Shown here: in pieces, positions 1-9,663 of the stretch | Layout: every line of letters starts with the position of its first letter | How positions within the stretch are numbered: position 1 is the stretch's first letter | NCBI RefSeq assembly: GCF_003443535.1 | Contig: NZ_CP031947.1 | Location: forward strand, 558,001-622,000 | DNA: 64,000 bases | Origin: Ruegeria sp. AD91A | GTDB taxonomy: Bacteria > Pseudomonadota > Alphaproteobacteria > Rhodobacterales > Rhodobacteraceae | Direction of reading: 5' to 3' | The notes under the pieces: model-generated | What the model was told of the DNA's origin: nothing | The model's database searches: none | What the model saw: the letters and a program-made list of their open reading frames with translations, nothing else | Translations under genes and position numbers: made by a program

Positions 1-999
1 CAACAACGCGCATTCGGACTTATGGCCCGGGTCCAACGTCTTCGGTCCGAAATAGATGGGACACAACTGGAGTTCGATGTCCAACTGATCAATGGCGCGC
101 CTACCCTCGTACAATCTGAAACTGCACTGCACCAAGGGCGACGGGCTGAATTGGAGGCAGAAATCGCCATCCTGGAGCGTCAGCGTCAACAAAAGCAAAG
201 AGAATTTGAGGAAGGCCTGGTCGATCAAGTGACGGCGGACGAAACCCTACTGGTCCTGGCCGAAGAGAGGGCGATCATGGCTCCGCTGGTCGAGCGTCAA
301 ATGGAGCCTGCAACAACATTACTTGCGTTGCGGCGGAGTGAAGCCGAATGGCGTGGTCGCAAGGTTCGGGCAGAAGCTGTAACCAACAGGTTGCAAACGG
401 GCTTGGACGAAATCGACGATCGGATTCAGGCGGTGCGAAGCCGGTTTCGCAGCGCAGCGCTGACGGATCTGGCGCTTGCCACTGCCGAGCTGGCTGCTTT
501 GCAACCCGCCTTGCCCGCTTTGCGCGACCGGGCCTCAAGAGCGCAGGTTCGGTCTCCGGTACGCGGCATTGTAAACCGAATTCATCGCTCAACTATCGGC
601 GGCCTTGCCCGTAGCGGAGAGGACCTTGTTGAAATCGTGCCGCTGGACGACACATTGCTTGTCGAAGCTTATGTAAAGCCTGAGGACATCGCGTTTTTGC
701 ACGCCGGTCAGCCTGTGAAAGTCAAAATCACGGCTTATGATTTTGCACGATACGGGGCACTGGATGGTGAAATCATTCGCATCGGCGCAGACACGATCAC
801 ACGATCAGAGCGTAATGATGAAGATGTCTTTGTTGTGGAAATCCGAACCAATAACACCATGCTTGATGGCAATGGCATAGCAGTCGAAATCATACCAGGC
901 ATGATCGCTGAAGTGGACATCCTGTCTGGCCGCAAATCAGTGCTGGATTACATTCTGCAACCGGTTGTGAAGATAAAAGATCAGGCGTTGCGCGAATAA
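1..999 (+). CDS. HlyD-family type I secretion periplasmic adaptor (5' truncated)
   Basis: Periplasmic adaptor (membrane fusion protein) that would link an inner-membrane ABC exporter to an outer-membrane channel of the TolC type. The reading frame is open from base 1, so the N-terminal anchor lies outside the window; the first in-window ATG is at 22. What remains is a long alpha-helical coiled-coil hairpin, rich in Ala, Glu, Arg and Gln, over about residues 30-170. A lipoyl/barrel-sandwich motif follows (AQVRSPVRGIVNRI, near residue 175), then the HlyD beta-barrel region and a C-terminus ending in an LxPVVKIKDQALRE tail typical of type I secretion adaptors. The partner exporter is presumably just upstream. 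Family assignment is firm; the exported substrate is unknown. Confidence 0.9.
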   Translation, partial: QQRAFGLMARVQRLRSEIDGTQLEFDVQLINGAPTLVQSETALHQGRRAELEAEIAILERQRQQKQREFEEGLVDQVTADETLLVLAEERAIMAPLVERQMEPATTLLALRRSEAEWRGRKVRAEAVTNRLQTGLDEIDDRIQAVRSRFRSAALTDLALATAELAALQPALPALRDRASRAQVRSPVRGIVNRIHRSTIGGLARSGEDLVEIVPLDDTLLVEAYVKPEDIAFLHAGQPVKVKITAYDFARYGALDGEIIRIGADTITRSERNDEDVFVVEIRTNNTMLDGNGIAVEIIPGMIAEVDILSGRKSVLDYILQPVVKIKDQALRE

Positions 1000-1141
1000 G
1001 CGAAGGGACGATTTATGTTCGACGAGTCAGTTCCAACACGGGTATCAAGTTGTCAGCAGCTTCAGCATTGAGTGCTCGAAGAGACCAAACAGATATGGAA
1101 AACAACTCATCTGACCAAGTTTCGGCCGATTGGATCAGCGC

Positions 1142-1843
1142 CTACTTCCAACCAACGTCACCCAAGAATATATACCCTGCTCCATAGATCGTCTTGATCA
1201 ACCGCGGGTTCTTGGGATCCTCTCCCAGCTTGGTACGCAACCTGGAAATCCGAACATCCATCGCCCTGTCAAAACTGTCTCCGGCTGCACCGCCCAGGGA
1301 CTCTTGCATTTGCCCCCTGCTGATCAGCCGCTTGGGGCTTTCCAGAAACAGACGCAGGACTTCCCCCTCAGCATGGCTGAACGGTGTTTCGTCACCTGAT
1401 TCATTTTCAAGAACGTATCGGTCAAAATGTGCGGTCCAGCCGTTGAATTCTGCCGTATCCGAATGTGAGGTCTGAGTGCGGGGTGTTCTTAATCTTGCCC
1501 TGATCCGCGCCACGACTTCCGCAGGGTCAAACGGTTTTGTAATATAGTCGTCTGCACCAAGCTCCAATCCTGTAACACGATCCTGCACCTGCGCACGCCC
1601 CGAAATAATGATCACGGCCGCACCTTGTTCCAGCGCCAGACGATGAACCAACGCCAGCCCATCCGTGTCCGGCAAGGACAGGTCGACCAGACAGACATCA
1701 GGCGTCACACGATTGAGCGCAGCCTCGAACTCTCGCGCGCGGGAAAAACTCTGCGTTCGGAAACCGGCATCCTCCAGAGCGTCCGTCAGGATGCGTCGGA
1801 TTTCGGGTTCGTCGTCGAGGATGGTAACCAGCGGTTGCGTCAT
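1142..1843 (-). CDS. OmpR/PhoB-family response regulator
   Basis: Two-component response regulator, 233 aa, cytoplasmic. The N-terminal receiver domain (about 1-115) has the acidic pair D10/D11, the phospho-acceptor D54 in CLVDLSLPD and the conserved K103. The C-terminal winged-helix domain (about 130-230) has the OmpR-type signature RTKLGEDPKNPRLIKTIYGAGY. Its ATG overlaps the stop of the upstream histidine kinase by one base (ATGA), so the two are translationally coupled and should be a cognate pair. The C-terminus converges on the HlyD adaptor gene. Signal and regulon cannot be read from the sequence. Confidence 0.93.
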   Translation of the reverse strand: MTQPLVTILDDEPEIRRILTDALEDAGFRTQSFSRAREFEAALNRVTPDVCLVDLSLPDTDGLALVHRLALEQGAAVIIISGRAQVQDRVTGLELGADDYITKPFDPAEVVARIRARLRTPRTQTSHSDTAEFNGWTAHFDRYVLENESGDETPFSHAEGEVLRLFLESPKRLISRGQMQESLGGAAGDSFDRAMDVRISRLRTKLGEDPKNPRLIKTIYGAGYIFLGDVGWK

Positions 1844-3738
1844 CAGGCGGCCTCGGTTTGGATCAGGGCCGACAATTGAGCCTGCGAAAACGGTTTACGC
1901 AACACCGGGCCCAACGCAAGGCCGCGCCGGTACAACGGGTCCGAACTGGGCAGCGATGTCATAAGGATACATGGCAATCCCGGCTTCACCTGTCGCAATA
2001 TGTCCAGACCGGTACCACTTCCTTCCAGACGTATGTCAGATAGAACAAGAGAAATGTCTTCAACGCTGTTTATCAGCGCCAGCGCCTCATCTACCGAATT
2101 GGCCTCGATGACGGCGAAGCCCAGCTCTACCAGCATATCCCGAAACTGACCCCGCAGATCTTCACTGTCTTCAACCAGAAGTACCAAACCGTTCTGCACG
2201 GGCGGAGCAGGTCGAAATGGAAGCCGCAAAACAACGGACGCGCCTGATGGCGTGTTTTTGAGATGCAAATCGCCACCGGCGAGCTTCACAGTGTCATACA
2301 CCATGGGGAGACCCAGCCCCGACCCGTCGCTTCCCTTGGTGGTAAAGAATGGATTCAACGCCTTTTCCAGCGCCTCTGGTGTAAAGCCCGGGCCAGTGTC
2401 TGATACGGTGACTTCAATCCAAATTTCTCCGATAGTATGCGCGCTGATTGTAATCTGGCCCGAACTGCCGCAGGCGTCCCGCGCATTCAGCACCAGATTC
2501 AGCAATGCATCCTGTACCATTCCCGGGTCCAGCATCAAAGCCCGGTCCGGTAAAGTGTTGACCACTGACAAACCGACGCCGCGCGGTAAAGAAGGCGAGG
2601 CCAAAATTCTCAGGTCTTCCAACAGTGCCCTCATATCCGTGGCCTGAGGCTGTGGTGTACGGTTCCCGGTCATGTCCGCGATCCGGTTCAGCAATTGCCC
2701 ACCCCGACGCGCGGTTTGCTGAGTCGCGGCAACAAGCTCGTGCGCCTCATCCGACAGGTCCATTTTGTTCAGTTTGGACTGCATCCCAAGGATGATCGTC
2801 AGCAAATTGGAGAAGTCGTGTGCCAACCCACTGGTCATTTGGGCGGCCATCGCCCGTCGGCGTGTTTGCTGCAAGACAACGCGCGCCTGCGTTTCTTCGG
2901 TGATGTCAACCGACATCACATACACGCCTCCGGCGTCATCCGGAGTGAATGAAACCCGGATGCGGCGGGAATCCTGATTCTCGTTGAACTCGAATACGGA
3001 GGTTTCTCCGTCATATGCTTTTGCCAGATGCGTTTCGACCCTCTGAAACGCGGCGGCACCAAGCGCTTCAGATATGTGAAGCCCCAAAATTTCGGACGGA
3101 CGTCCGGGCAAGACAGCGCTCAAACGGCGGTTGGAGTAATCATATCGACCAGTGCTATCCAAATGCGCGATATGAGCCGGCATCATTTCAGTCATCATGC
3201 GTGTGCGGGCTTCGATCTCGGTCAGCTCGCGTTTGGCCTCTTCCAATGCCGTGATCGTGGCCGCAAGCTTTCGGTTGGTTGCAGACAGTTCTTCGGCGTG
3301 GCCGAGCAATTGTTCCGACAATTCTTCCGATCGCGCCCGCAGCAGGTTTTCTGCACGCCGGGTGCCGGTTATGTCGGTGTAGACCGCAACCCATCCGCCC
3401 TGCGGCAGTGGCGCGCCTTCAATCGAGATAACTTGCCCGTTGGGTCGTACTCGTTCCATATAATGAGGCTCAAACGCCAAAGCCTGCTCTACACGCAGGT
3501 TGACCATTTCCTCCACGCTTTCTTCGTCACCGTATTCCCCACGGCTGGCGAGAAAATGGATGGTATCCCGAAACAAGGCTCCGCGTTCGACCAGTTCATC
3601 CGGCAGGTCGAACATTTCCTTGAACCGACGATTGCTCAACACCAGTTTCAGCTTACTGTCATAGATCGAAAGCGCCTGACCGATGAGGTTCAGCCCGGCA
3701 GTCGTCATCGCCTTTATGCGCTGTTCGGTGATGTCCAA
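1843..3738 (-). CDS. Hybrid PAS-domain sensor histidine kinase with C-terminal receiver
   Basis: Cytoplasmic-looking hybrid kinase of about 631 aa with no clear membrane segments. Order: PAS (about 10-125), a coiled-coil linker (about 130-185), a second PAS (about 185-285), a dimerisation/phosphoacceptor helix with GLAHDFSNLLT (His near 307), an ATPase domain with N-box LNLVLNARDA and G-box SGLGLPMVYD, then a receiver with its phosphorylatable Asp near 568 (VLSDIRLEGSG). I chose TTG at 3738 because GGAGAGG at 3745-3751 sits six bases upstream; GTG at 3753 is the alternative and adds five residues. It is translationally coupled to the response regulator. Internal REC plus separate regulator suggests either a branched phosphorelay or receiver-mediated feedback; this is inference. 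Confidence 0.9.
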   Translation of the reverse strand: MDITEQRIKAMTTAGLNLIGQALSIYDSKLKLVLSNRRFKEMFDLPDELVERGALFRDTIHFLASRGEYGDEESVEEMVNLRVEQALAFEPHYMERVRPNGQVISIEGAPLPQGGWVAVYTDITGTRRAENLLRARSEELSEQLLGHAEELSATNRKLAATITALEEAKRELTEIEARTRMMTEMMPAHIAHLDSTGRYDYSNRRLSAVLPGRPSEILGLHISEALGAAAFQRVETHLAKAYDGETSVFEFNENQDSRRIRVSFTPDDAGGVYVMSVDITEETQARVVLQQTRRRAMAAQMTSGLAHDFSNLLTIILGMQSKLNKMDLSDEAHELVAATQQTARRGGQLLNRIADMTGNRTPQPQATDMRALLEDLRILASPSLPRGVGLSVVNTLPDRALMLDPGMVQDALLNLVLNARDACGSSGQITISAHTIGEIWIEVTVSDTGPGFTPEALEKALNPFFTTKGSDGSGLGLPMVYDTVKLAGGDLHLKNTPSGASVVLRLPFRPAPPVQNGLVLLVEDSEDLRGQFRDMLVELGFAVIEANSVDEALALINSVEDISLVLSDIRLEGSGTGLDILRQVKPGLPCILMTSLPSSDPLYRRGLALGPVLRKPFSQAQLSALIQTEAA

Positions 3739-3866
3739 GTTGGTCCTCTCCACAACCCATGGGTACCATCAGAATTCATGCGCCGGTAGTGGAATTGATG
3801 AACGACAAAATGTCCAAAGCAATTTGCCTTATCCAACAGAAAAGAGGACAAAAGCGTGCAGTGATC

Positions 3867-5399
3867 CTAATACCTGGAACGGGACTTCGCGCCTTCGGAG
3901 GTGATGGAGTGCAACGACAAGGTATGATCCATGTTTCGCATCCGGTGGCGCAGCATCTGTCTGCCCAATCGGGCAAGATCAGCCGAAAACTCGGGGTTTT
4001 CCGCAAGATTTTCGAATTCTCCCCGGCCCTGATGATCAAACAGGATCGGCGGGAGGTCAGCTGCAAATTCGATTAACGTGAATCGTTCGTCCCGCAATAT
4101 TCCCAGACATGAATCGCTGTTGCCCGTTCCCAACCGCTGTTGCCATAGGGTCGGTTCTTCGGGTTCGGAGAAATCCAGCTCGCTGTAGGAATAGCTGCGC
4201 CAGTCATCGGGGACGTCGCCATGCAATAAGGGCAGCAAAGATCGGCCATCCATGGCGTTTGGGGCAGTCTGCCCAATCCAATCAAGGATTGTCGGCGTCA
4301 CATCAACGGATTCGGTAGGAACGGTGACTTTTGCGCCGGCCCTTGCCTCGTTCCCCGGCACGCGGATCATAAGCGGAGTGTGATAGGCCGCGTCGTACAC
4401 AGTCATTTTGCCCCAGCTGTACCTATCGCCCAGCATTTCGCCATGATCAGCCGTTATGACCAACATGGTATCGTCGTATTGCCCACTGTCCTTGAGATAC
4501 TGAACAACGCGCCCGATATGGTGATCGACCTCGGTCGCCAATCCCAGATAAACAGCTCGCAAAGTGCGAACGTTTTCATCCGTTGGCTCAACATCATCGA
4601 AGCCATGAACAAACTTATTTGCGGTATAAGAATCCAGCTTTGGCCCAAAAAATGGGTGAAGCGCCTTTTCAGCGGTTTCACTCGGCAAGCGCTGCGGCAG
4701 CGGGATATCCGCCGGATCGTACATGTCGTTATACGGAGCAGGTGCGACCAAAGGTGGATGCGGACGGATGTAAGTCAGATGAGCAAACCACCCCTGGCCA
4801 CGATAAGGTGCAATCCCGTCCAGAAACGCATCGGTAAGGAAGGCCGTGTCGCTGTGTTCAGCCCGATACATGGCCGGGTCGTTCAACTTGGGAACCTGAC
4901 CTTCCGGAGAGACAGGCTTGTAGACATCCCAATATGTCTCGAACGTGTAGCCATTTTTCATCAAATATGATTGCCAGGGATGTGACTCTTCTAGGCGCAT
5001 TTCGACAACTTCAAGGAACCCGTTCATCGATTGCTCATAAGATTTGAGCACGGGATCGTTGGGATCATGGACTCGGGGGTCGGCAGACGTATCTGTGTAC
5101 CCGAACAGCATCGGCATATAACCCGCCTTTCGCATTTCCGTAGCAATGTTCGGAGTGTCATGACGCAGCGGCGTACCATTTCGCACGGAACGATGGTTCA
5201 TCGCGTATTGGCCGGTCAAAATCGATGCTCGGGATGGTCCACAGGGATTGGTGACAGAGAAATGGCGCGTAAAGGTCACAGCCTCATCCATGAAGGCCCG
5301 CAGGTTCGGTAGTTTTACGTTATCGGCCAGAGCGCCGCTCAGGCAATCTGCCCTCAATTGGTCGATGATGATGAACAGAACGTTCTTGGCGTGATGCAT
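3867..5399 (-). CDS. Phosphonate monoester hydrolase / sulfatase-family enzyme
   Basis: Alkaline-phosphatase-superfamily hydrolase, 510 aa, with no signal peptide, so probably cytoplasmic. It has the formylglycine signature CGPSRASILTG (Cys53, with CxPSR for the FGE enzyme), an N-terminal metal site IIDQLRAD (Asp13) and a second metal motif ITADHGEMLGD. The C-terminal half (DERFTLIEFAADLPPILFDH, and the HTLS tail) resembles phosphonate monoester hydrolases/phosphodiesterases of Rhizobium and Burkholderia more than classical arylsulfatases. The ATG at 5399 is chosen because GGAGAAG precedes it; an in-frame extension to 5537 looks spurious. It is divergent from the lipid ABC operon. The substrate could be phosphate or sulfonate mono- or diesters. 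Confidence 0.85.
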   Translation of the reverse strand: MHHAKNVLFIIIDQLRADCLSGALADNVKLPNLRAFMDEAVTFTRHFSVTNPCGPSRASILTGQYAMNHRSVRNGTPLRHDTPNIATEMRKAGYMPMLFGYTDTSADPRVHDPNDPVLKSYEQSMNGFLEVVEMRLEESHPWQSYLMKNGYTFETYWDVYKPVSPEGQVPKLNDPAMYRAEHSDTAFLTDAFLDGIAPYRGQGWFAHLTYIRPHPPLVAPAPYNDMYDPADIPLPQRLPSETAEKALHPFFGPKLDSYTANKFVHGFDDVEPTDENVRTLRAVYLGLATEVDHHIGRVVQYLKDSGQYDDTMLVITADHGEMLGDRYSWGKMTVYDAAYHTPLMIRVPGNEARAGAKVTVPTESVDVTPTILDWIGQTAPNAMDGRSLLPLLHGDVPDDWRSYSYSELDFSEPEEPTLWQQRLGTGNSDSCLGILRDERFTLIEFAADLPPILFDHQGRGEFENLAENPEFSADLARLGRQMLRHRMRNMDHTLSLHSITSEGAKSRSRY

Positions 5400-5660
5400 A
5401 ACGACTTCTCCGAAATTCGCACCCTGGGTTCCGCTGCGGAATGTGTCCCGCTTCCGATCTTCGCGCAACCGATTAGTCGAACAGTCCTGCGTTTTCTCTT
5501 CCAGTCTGATTTGACCCGAGAAAAACAACGCTCCCATTTCAAGTTTCGAGTGTTCCTACTCACGACCCGGCGTGACGCCAAGGCCATCCTTCGCGGCAAA
5601 AACCAGACCAAATGGCACAAAGTCATTGCGGGCATTGAGTGTTTTACTTCACATGGCACC

Positions 5661-6785
5661 ATGACGCAGCCAACGATAACATCAGAGCGCGACGCCAGCG
5701 GCAATCAAGTGCGCATTTCTGGTGAGTTGGTCACCCAATCCCTGCAAACTGTGGAGCGTGATTTTGCTGCAGTCCAACCTTTCGGGGGCAAGGTTGTTTT
5801 TGATCTGTCCGGCGTCGAAGCACTGGATACGGGCGGAGCCTGGCTGGTTGCAGACCTTGGCCGGAGGTTCACGTCAAACGGTGCCACACTGGAGTTTCAC
5901 GGTGTGAAACCCGCACATGCGGCGCTGATAGACACTGTAACCCGCAGTATCCCGGACAAACCCGGAAAGCTCGAGGAACCTCGTGGATTTCTGGACTGGG
6001 TCGCTCATGTGGGTCAGGGCACATTCGGAGCCTGGAAGGATACTCTGTCGATCCTCGAATTTCTGGGCCTTACCTTGCACCGCTTGTTTCGGTCCCTGGT
6101 CATGCCGTGGCGCCTGCGAAAAGCGGCATTGGTGACGCATATGCAGGAAACTGGGGTCAAAGCCCTTCCCATCGTGGCCCTGATGGGTTTTCTGATCGGT
6201 GTCGTGCTGGCCTTTCAGGGTGCGACACAGCTGAAACAGTTCGGGGCAGAAATCTTTGTGGTCGAATTGATTTCGATCTCTATTCTGCGAGAGCTGGGAA
6301 TTTTGCTGACCGCCATTATCGTTGCCGGCCGCTCGGGTTCCGCATTTACGGCCTCGATTGGTTCGATGAAAGTACAGGAAGAGATTGACGCCATGCGGAC
6401 GCTGGGTCTTGACCCGATCGAGGTTCTGGTCGTTCCACGTGTTTTGGCGTTGTTGATAATGCTGCCCATTCTTGGCTTTGTCGCAGATGTTGCCGGCCTG
6501 TTCGGCGGGGCCCTTATGAGCTGGATCGATCTGGGCGTAAGCCCGGGCATGTTTGTCACTCGTTTGAAAGAAAACACCGATGTCTGGCAACTTGCAGTTG
6601 GTTTGATCAAGGCACCGTTCTTTGCATTGGTCATCGGGGTTATAGCCTGCTGGCAGGCCATGCAGGTAAAAGGGTCTGCCCAGAGTGTCGGGCAGCGTAC
6701 GACAGCTTCGGTCGTGCAATCCATTTTCATGGTGATTGCAATCGACGCATTGTTTTCGATTTTCTTTTCAGAAATCGGAATCTGA
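5661..6785 (+). CDS. MlaE-type ABC permease with N-terminal STAS domain
   Basis: Inner-membrane permease of an MCE/Mla-type phospholipid transport system, 374 aa. Residues about 1-95 form a STAS-like domain (VVFDLSGVEALDTGGAWLVADL). The rest is the MlaE permease fold: hydrophobic segments from about residue 165, with the conserved stretch ELGILLTAIIVAGRSGSAFTA and the EIDAMRTLGLDP coupling-helix region that contacts the ATPase. ATG at 5661 is preferred because the upstream extension is low-quality sequence antisense to the hydrolase gene. It is first in a four-gene operon with the ATPase one base downstream. An N-terminal STAS fusion is common in alphaproteobacterial members; in E. coli STAS is the separate MlaB. 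Confidence 0.92.
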   Translation: MTQPTITSERDASGNQVRISGELVTQSLQTVERDFAAVQPFGGKVVFDLSGVEALDTGGAWLVADLGRRFTSNGATLEFHGVKPAHAALIDTVTRSIPDKPGKLEEPRGFLDWVAHVGQGTFGAWKDTLSILEFLGLTLHRLFRSLVMPWRLRKAALVTHMQETGVKALPIVALMGFLIGVVLAFQGATQLKQFGAEIFVVELISISILRELGILLTAIIVAGRSGSAFTASIGSMKVQEEIDAMRTLGLDPIEVLVVPRVLALLIMLPILGFVADVAGLFGGALMSWIDLGVSPGMFVTRLKENTDVWQLAVGLIKAPFFALVIGVIACWQAMQVKGSAQSVGQRTTASVVQSIFMVIAIDALFSIFFSEIGI

Positions 6786-6786
6786 C

Positions 6787-7602
6787 ATGAACGATGGCAT
6801 CCAACACAAGGCCGCACACACCACAGCGCAGCGTGACGCCGTGATCCGTGTTCGCGGTCTCAGGAACCAATTCGGAACACAGGTGGTTCATGACGACCTG
6901 AACCTTGATGTCTGGCGTGGCGAGGTTCTTGGTATTGTTGGTGGGTCCGGAACCGGAAAATCCGTTTTACTTCGTACAATTGTGGGTCTGAACAAACCTG
7001 CGGCGGGCAGTATAGAAGTGCTGGGCGTCGATGTCCTGAACGGCCCCGAAGAAGATCGCCGCAGGATAGAACGGCACTGGGGCGTAGCCTTTCAGGATGG
7101 TGCGCTGTTTTCATCGCTGACCGTATTGCAAAACGTGATGGCCCCACTGCGAGAACACACGGGCATTAGTGAAAAGCTGATGGAATCGCTGGGCGCGTTG
7201 AAGATCAGCCTCGTGGGTCTACCCCAGCTGAGTTGCGGCAAGTTTCCATCGGAACTGTCGGGCGGAATGCGAAAGCGCGCCGCGCTGGCACGGGCACTGG
7301 CGCTCGATCCCGAGATCGTTTTTCTGGATGAACCGACTGCCGGGTTGGACCCGATTGGCGCGGCTGCATATGATGAACTGATCGGCGAATTGCAGCAGGC
7401 ACTTGGGTTGACGGTTTTCATGGTCACTCACGATCTGGACAGCCTTTACGCCATCTGCGACCGCATTGCAGTGCTTGCAGAAAAACGCGTGCTGGTTGAA
7501 GGTCCGATTGAGGACATGACCAAAGTGGACCATCCTTGGGTGCAGGAATATTTCACAGGCCCCCGAGCCCGCGCGGCGCAACAGAAGGGTCAGGACAGGT
7601 AA
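6787..7602 (+). CDS. MlaF-type ABC transporter ATPase
   Basis: Cytoplasmic ATPase that energises lipid transport with the MlaE-type permease, 271 aa. It has Walker A GGSGTGKS, ABC signature LSGGMRKRAALARAL, Walker B IVFLDEPTAGLDP and a switch His in VTHDLDS. ATG at 6787 is one base after the permease stop at 6783-6785. The Mla-type GMRKRA following the signature is characteristic of this subfamily. The MCE-domain gene starts five bases downstream, so the operon is tightly packed. Confidence 0.93.
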   Translation: MNDGIQHKAAHTTAQRDAVIRVRGLRNQFGTQVVHDDLNLDVWRGEVLGIVGGSGTGKSVLLRTIVGLNKPAAGSIEVLGVDVLNGPEEDRRRIERHWGVAFQDGALFSSLTVLQNVMAPLREHTGISEKLMESLGALKISLVGLPQLSCGKFPSELSGGMRKRAALARALALDPEIVFLDEPTAGLDPIGAAAYDELIGELQQALGLTVFMVTHDLDSLYAICDRIAVLAEKRVLVEGPIEDMTKVDHPWVQEYFTGPRARAAQQKGQDR

Positions 7603-7607
7603 AGGCG

Positions 7608-8924
7608 ATGGAAACCAAAGCAAATTACATCCTGATCGGCGCGTTCACCCTTGCGGGGCTGTTGGGCGTTTTCGGCTTTTTCCTGTGGTTGGCGAAATTC
7701 GAAGTGACCCGGCAATACGCTTATTACGACGTATTATTCGATAACGTCTCAGGGCTTTCGGCGGCGGGTGGGGTAAATTTCAATGGCCTTCCTGTTGGGC
7801 AGGTGCTCTCTTTGAACCTGGACAAGGACGATCCGTCCAAGGTTCGGGTGCGTATAGAAGTGGATGCAGATATTCCGATCACCGAAGAAACGATCGCCCA
7901 GCTTCAATCGTTGGGCGTAACCGGCGTAGGTTACATCGAACTTACCGGCGGGTCACCGACCGCCAAAAGATTGCCGCAGGACGGCGTGATCAAAAGCAAG
8001 CGCAGCACCATCCAGTCTTTGTTTGAAGGCGCACCGAAGGTGCTGGACGAGGCCGTTACACTTCTGGAAAACCTGAACAAGGTCGTTGACGACAAGAACC
8101 GGCAAGCCGTGAGCGGCATTCTGGATAACCTTGCCTCTGCAACCAGCCGGCTGGACAAGACTTTGACAAGCTTTGACTCCGTGGCCAGCGACATAGGCAG
8201 CGCAGCCCGAGATATTGGAGAGTTTTCAAAACGTCTGGACCCTCTGATCGAAACGGCCGAGACGACCCTCAAGACCGGCACGGAGACGCTCAATTCAGTT
8301 AAGTCCGCGTCCGAGTCAGCCAAGACCGCGCTGGACGAAGCGAAAACGACGATCGAGACAGCAGACCGCATCCTGCAGCAAGACATTCAACCTTTCATCG
8401 AGCGCGGATCGCAACTGGCCGAACGGTTGACCGTCTTGTCGGATGAGGGCAGCGTCACACTTGGAATTGTGAATGAAACCGTGTTGAACGCCAACACGAC
8501 ACTTGGTTCGATAACAACTGCAATGGACACAGCCAAAGGCGCGCTGTCTTCGGCAGAAACAGCCTTTGAATCAGCCAATCGCGTCATGGAAGAAGATGTG
8601 GCACCCGTTGCGGAAGATATCCGAAAGGCAGCCAACCAGGTAACCGAAACAGTCTCGAACATCACAGATAAGATCGATCAAATTTCGGACGATGTCCTGA
8701 GCGCATCGAATTCTGCGTCAGAGCTGCTGGGAACAATTGACGGCATCGTTCAGACCAACCGCCGCCAGGTTTCGGATTTCCTGCGGGTTGGTCTGCCGCA
8801 ATTTATCCGCTTCGTCGAAGAATCCCAACGTCTTGTGATCAGCCTCGACCGTCTGGTGGACAAGGTCGAACGTGATCCTGCGCGGTTTCTGCTGGGCACC
8901 CAAGCATCGGAGTTCCGTCAATGA
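7608..8924 (+). CDS. MlaD-family MCE-domain periplasmic lipid-binding protein
   Basis: MCE protein, 438 aa, anchored in the inner membrane by one N-terminal helix (about 7-30, FTLAGLLGVFGFFLWLAKF). The MCE/MlaD domain follows (about 38-118, including FDNVSGLSAAGGVNFNGLPVGQV and the LQSLGVTGVGYIELTGG pattern). A long Ala/Ser/Thr/Glu-rich helical region (about 140-400) is predicted to be coiled coil. The long C-terminal extension is typical of non-E. coli MCE proteins, where it can span the periplasm. A terminal hydrophobic-basic helix follows. The stop overlaps the lipoprotein start (ATGA). Confidence 0.92.
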   Translation: METKANYILIGAFTLAGLLGVFGFFLWLAKFEVTRQYAYYDVLFDNVSGLSAAGGVNFNGLPVGQVLSLNLDKDDPSKVRVRIEVDADIPITEETIAQLQSLGVTGVGYIELTGGSPTAKRLPQDGVIKSKRSTIQSLFEGAPKVLDEAVTLLENLNKVVDDKNRQAVSGILDNLASATSRLDKTLTSFDSVASDIGSAARDIGEFSKRLDPLIETAETTLKTGTETLNSVKSASESAKTALDEAKTTIETADRILQQDIQPFIERGSQLAERLTVLSDEGSVTLGIVNETVLNANTTLGSITTAMDTAKGALSSAETAFESANRVMEEDVAPVAEDIRKAANQVTETVSNITDKIDQISDDVLSASNSASELLGTIDGIVQTNRRQVSDFLRVGLPQFIRFVEESQRLVISLDRLVDKVERDPARFLLGTQASEFRQ

Positions 8925-9577
8925 TCAAGCCTGCAATTGCAATACTGACGTTTGCATTGGTCGGTGGATGTGCCGGATTGGGCACTTTGAAACAAGCCGC
9001 GAAACCTAACGATCTGTATCTGTTGACACCCAAAAGCACGTTTTCGTCGGCGCTGCCGCGAATACAGAAACAGATCGTTGTTGAAGAACCAACAGCAACC
9101 GCCGCTGTGAACACGGATCAGATCGCCATTCAGCCCACCCCGTTTCAGGTTCAGTATTTGCCACGGGCGCGTTGGGTGGATCGCGCGCCTCTGATCGTTC
9201 AGACGCTGTTGATCGAGAGCTTTGAGAACTCTGGCAAAGTCGCTGCCGTTGGCCGGTCAACGGTTGGATTGCGCGCTGATTATGTGATCGCACCGGACCT
9301 GCGCGAGTTTCAGGGCATTGTTGTCGCGGACCCCGAGAACGGAGACAAAATCCGTATCGAAGTACGCATGAACATAAAGGTCATTGATGAATACGACGAC
9401 AAGATCATCGCTTCGAATTCGTTTCAGGAAAATGTCGTTGCCGCAAGCGACCAGACATCAGATCTGATCAAGGCGTTTGATTTAGCCCTGGGGCGCGCGA
9501 TGCGGGATGCCGTTGAATGGAGCATTCGCAGGATCAACACGCATGTGGCCAACAATCCCAGATCGAACCCCAGTTAA
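8921..9577 (+). CDS. ABC-type transport auxiliary lipoprotein (Mla/Pqi-associated)
   Basis: Lipoprotein of 218 aa with signal peptide and lipobox LVGGC (lipidated Cys17). The body matches the ABC-transport auxiliary component family: an ARWVDRAPLIVQTLLIESFENSG block and a second half with ADYVIAPDLREFQ and conserved acidic/basic strands. It is probably outer-membrane anchored in the periplasm, like PqiC, and would dock the MCE protein. It is last in the operon, overlapping the MCE gene by four bases. Function is inferred from family and context. Confidence 0.88.
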   Translation: MIKPAIAILTFALVGGCAGLGTLKQAAKPNDLYLLTPKSTFSSALPRIQKQIVVEEPTATAAVNTDQIAIQPTPFQVQYLPRARWVDRAPLIVQTLLIESFENSGKVAAVGRSTVGLRADYVIAPDLREFQGIVVADPENGDKIRIEVRMNIKVIDEYDDKIIASNSFQENVVAASDQTSDLIKAFDLALGRAMRDAVEWSIRRINTHVANNPRSNPS

Positions 9578-9663
9578 GCTAAGCCACATGTCAAAACGGT
9601 GCGCGCGGGCGCAGTTCGCCCACACATGTTCTGGGTAAACGGTTTTTTGTTCCGGATCCCGCC

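Noticed and set aside
1000..1141. Gap between the secretion adaptor and the response regulator
   Set aside because: No hairpin or gene seen in 142 bases; not reported as a feature.
5358..5660. N-terminal extension of the STAS-permease
   Set aside because: Antisense to the 5' end of the hydrolase gene, no homology, no SD.
5874..6719. Long antisense open frame opposite the MlaE-type permease
   Set aside because: Shadow of a strongly conserved gene; no homology-like pattern, composition dominated by Gln/His/Arg.
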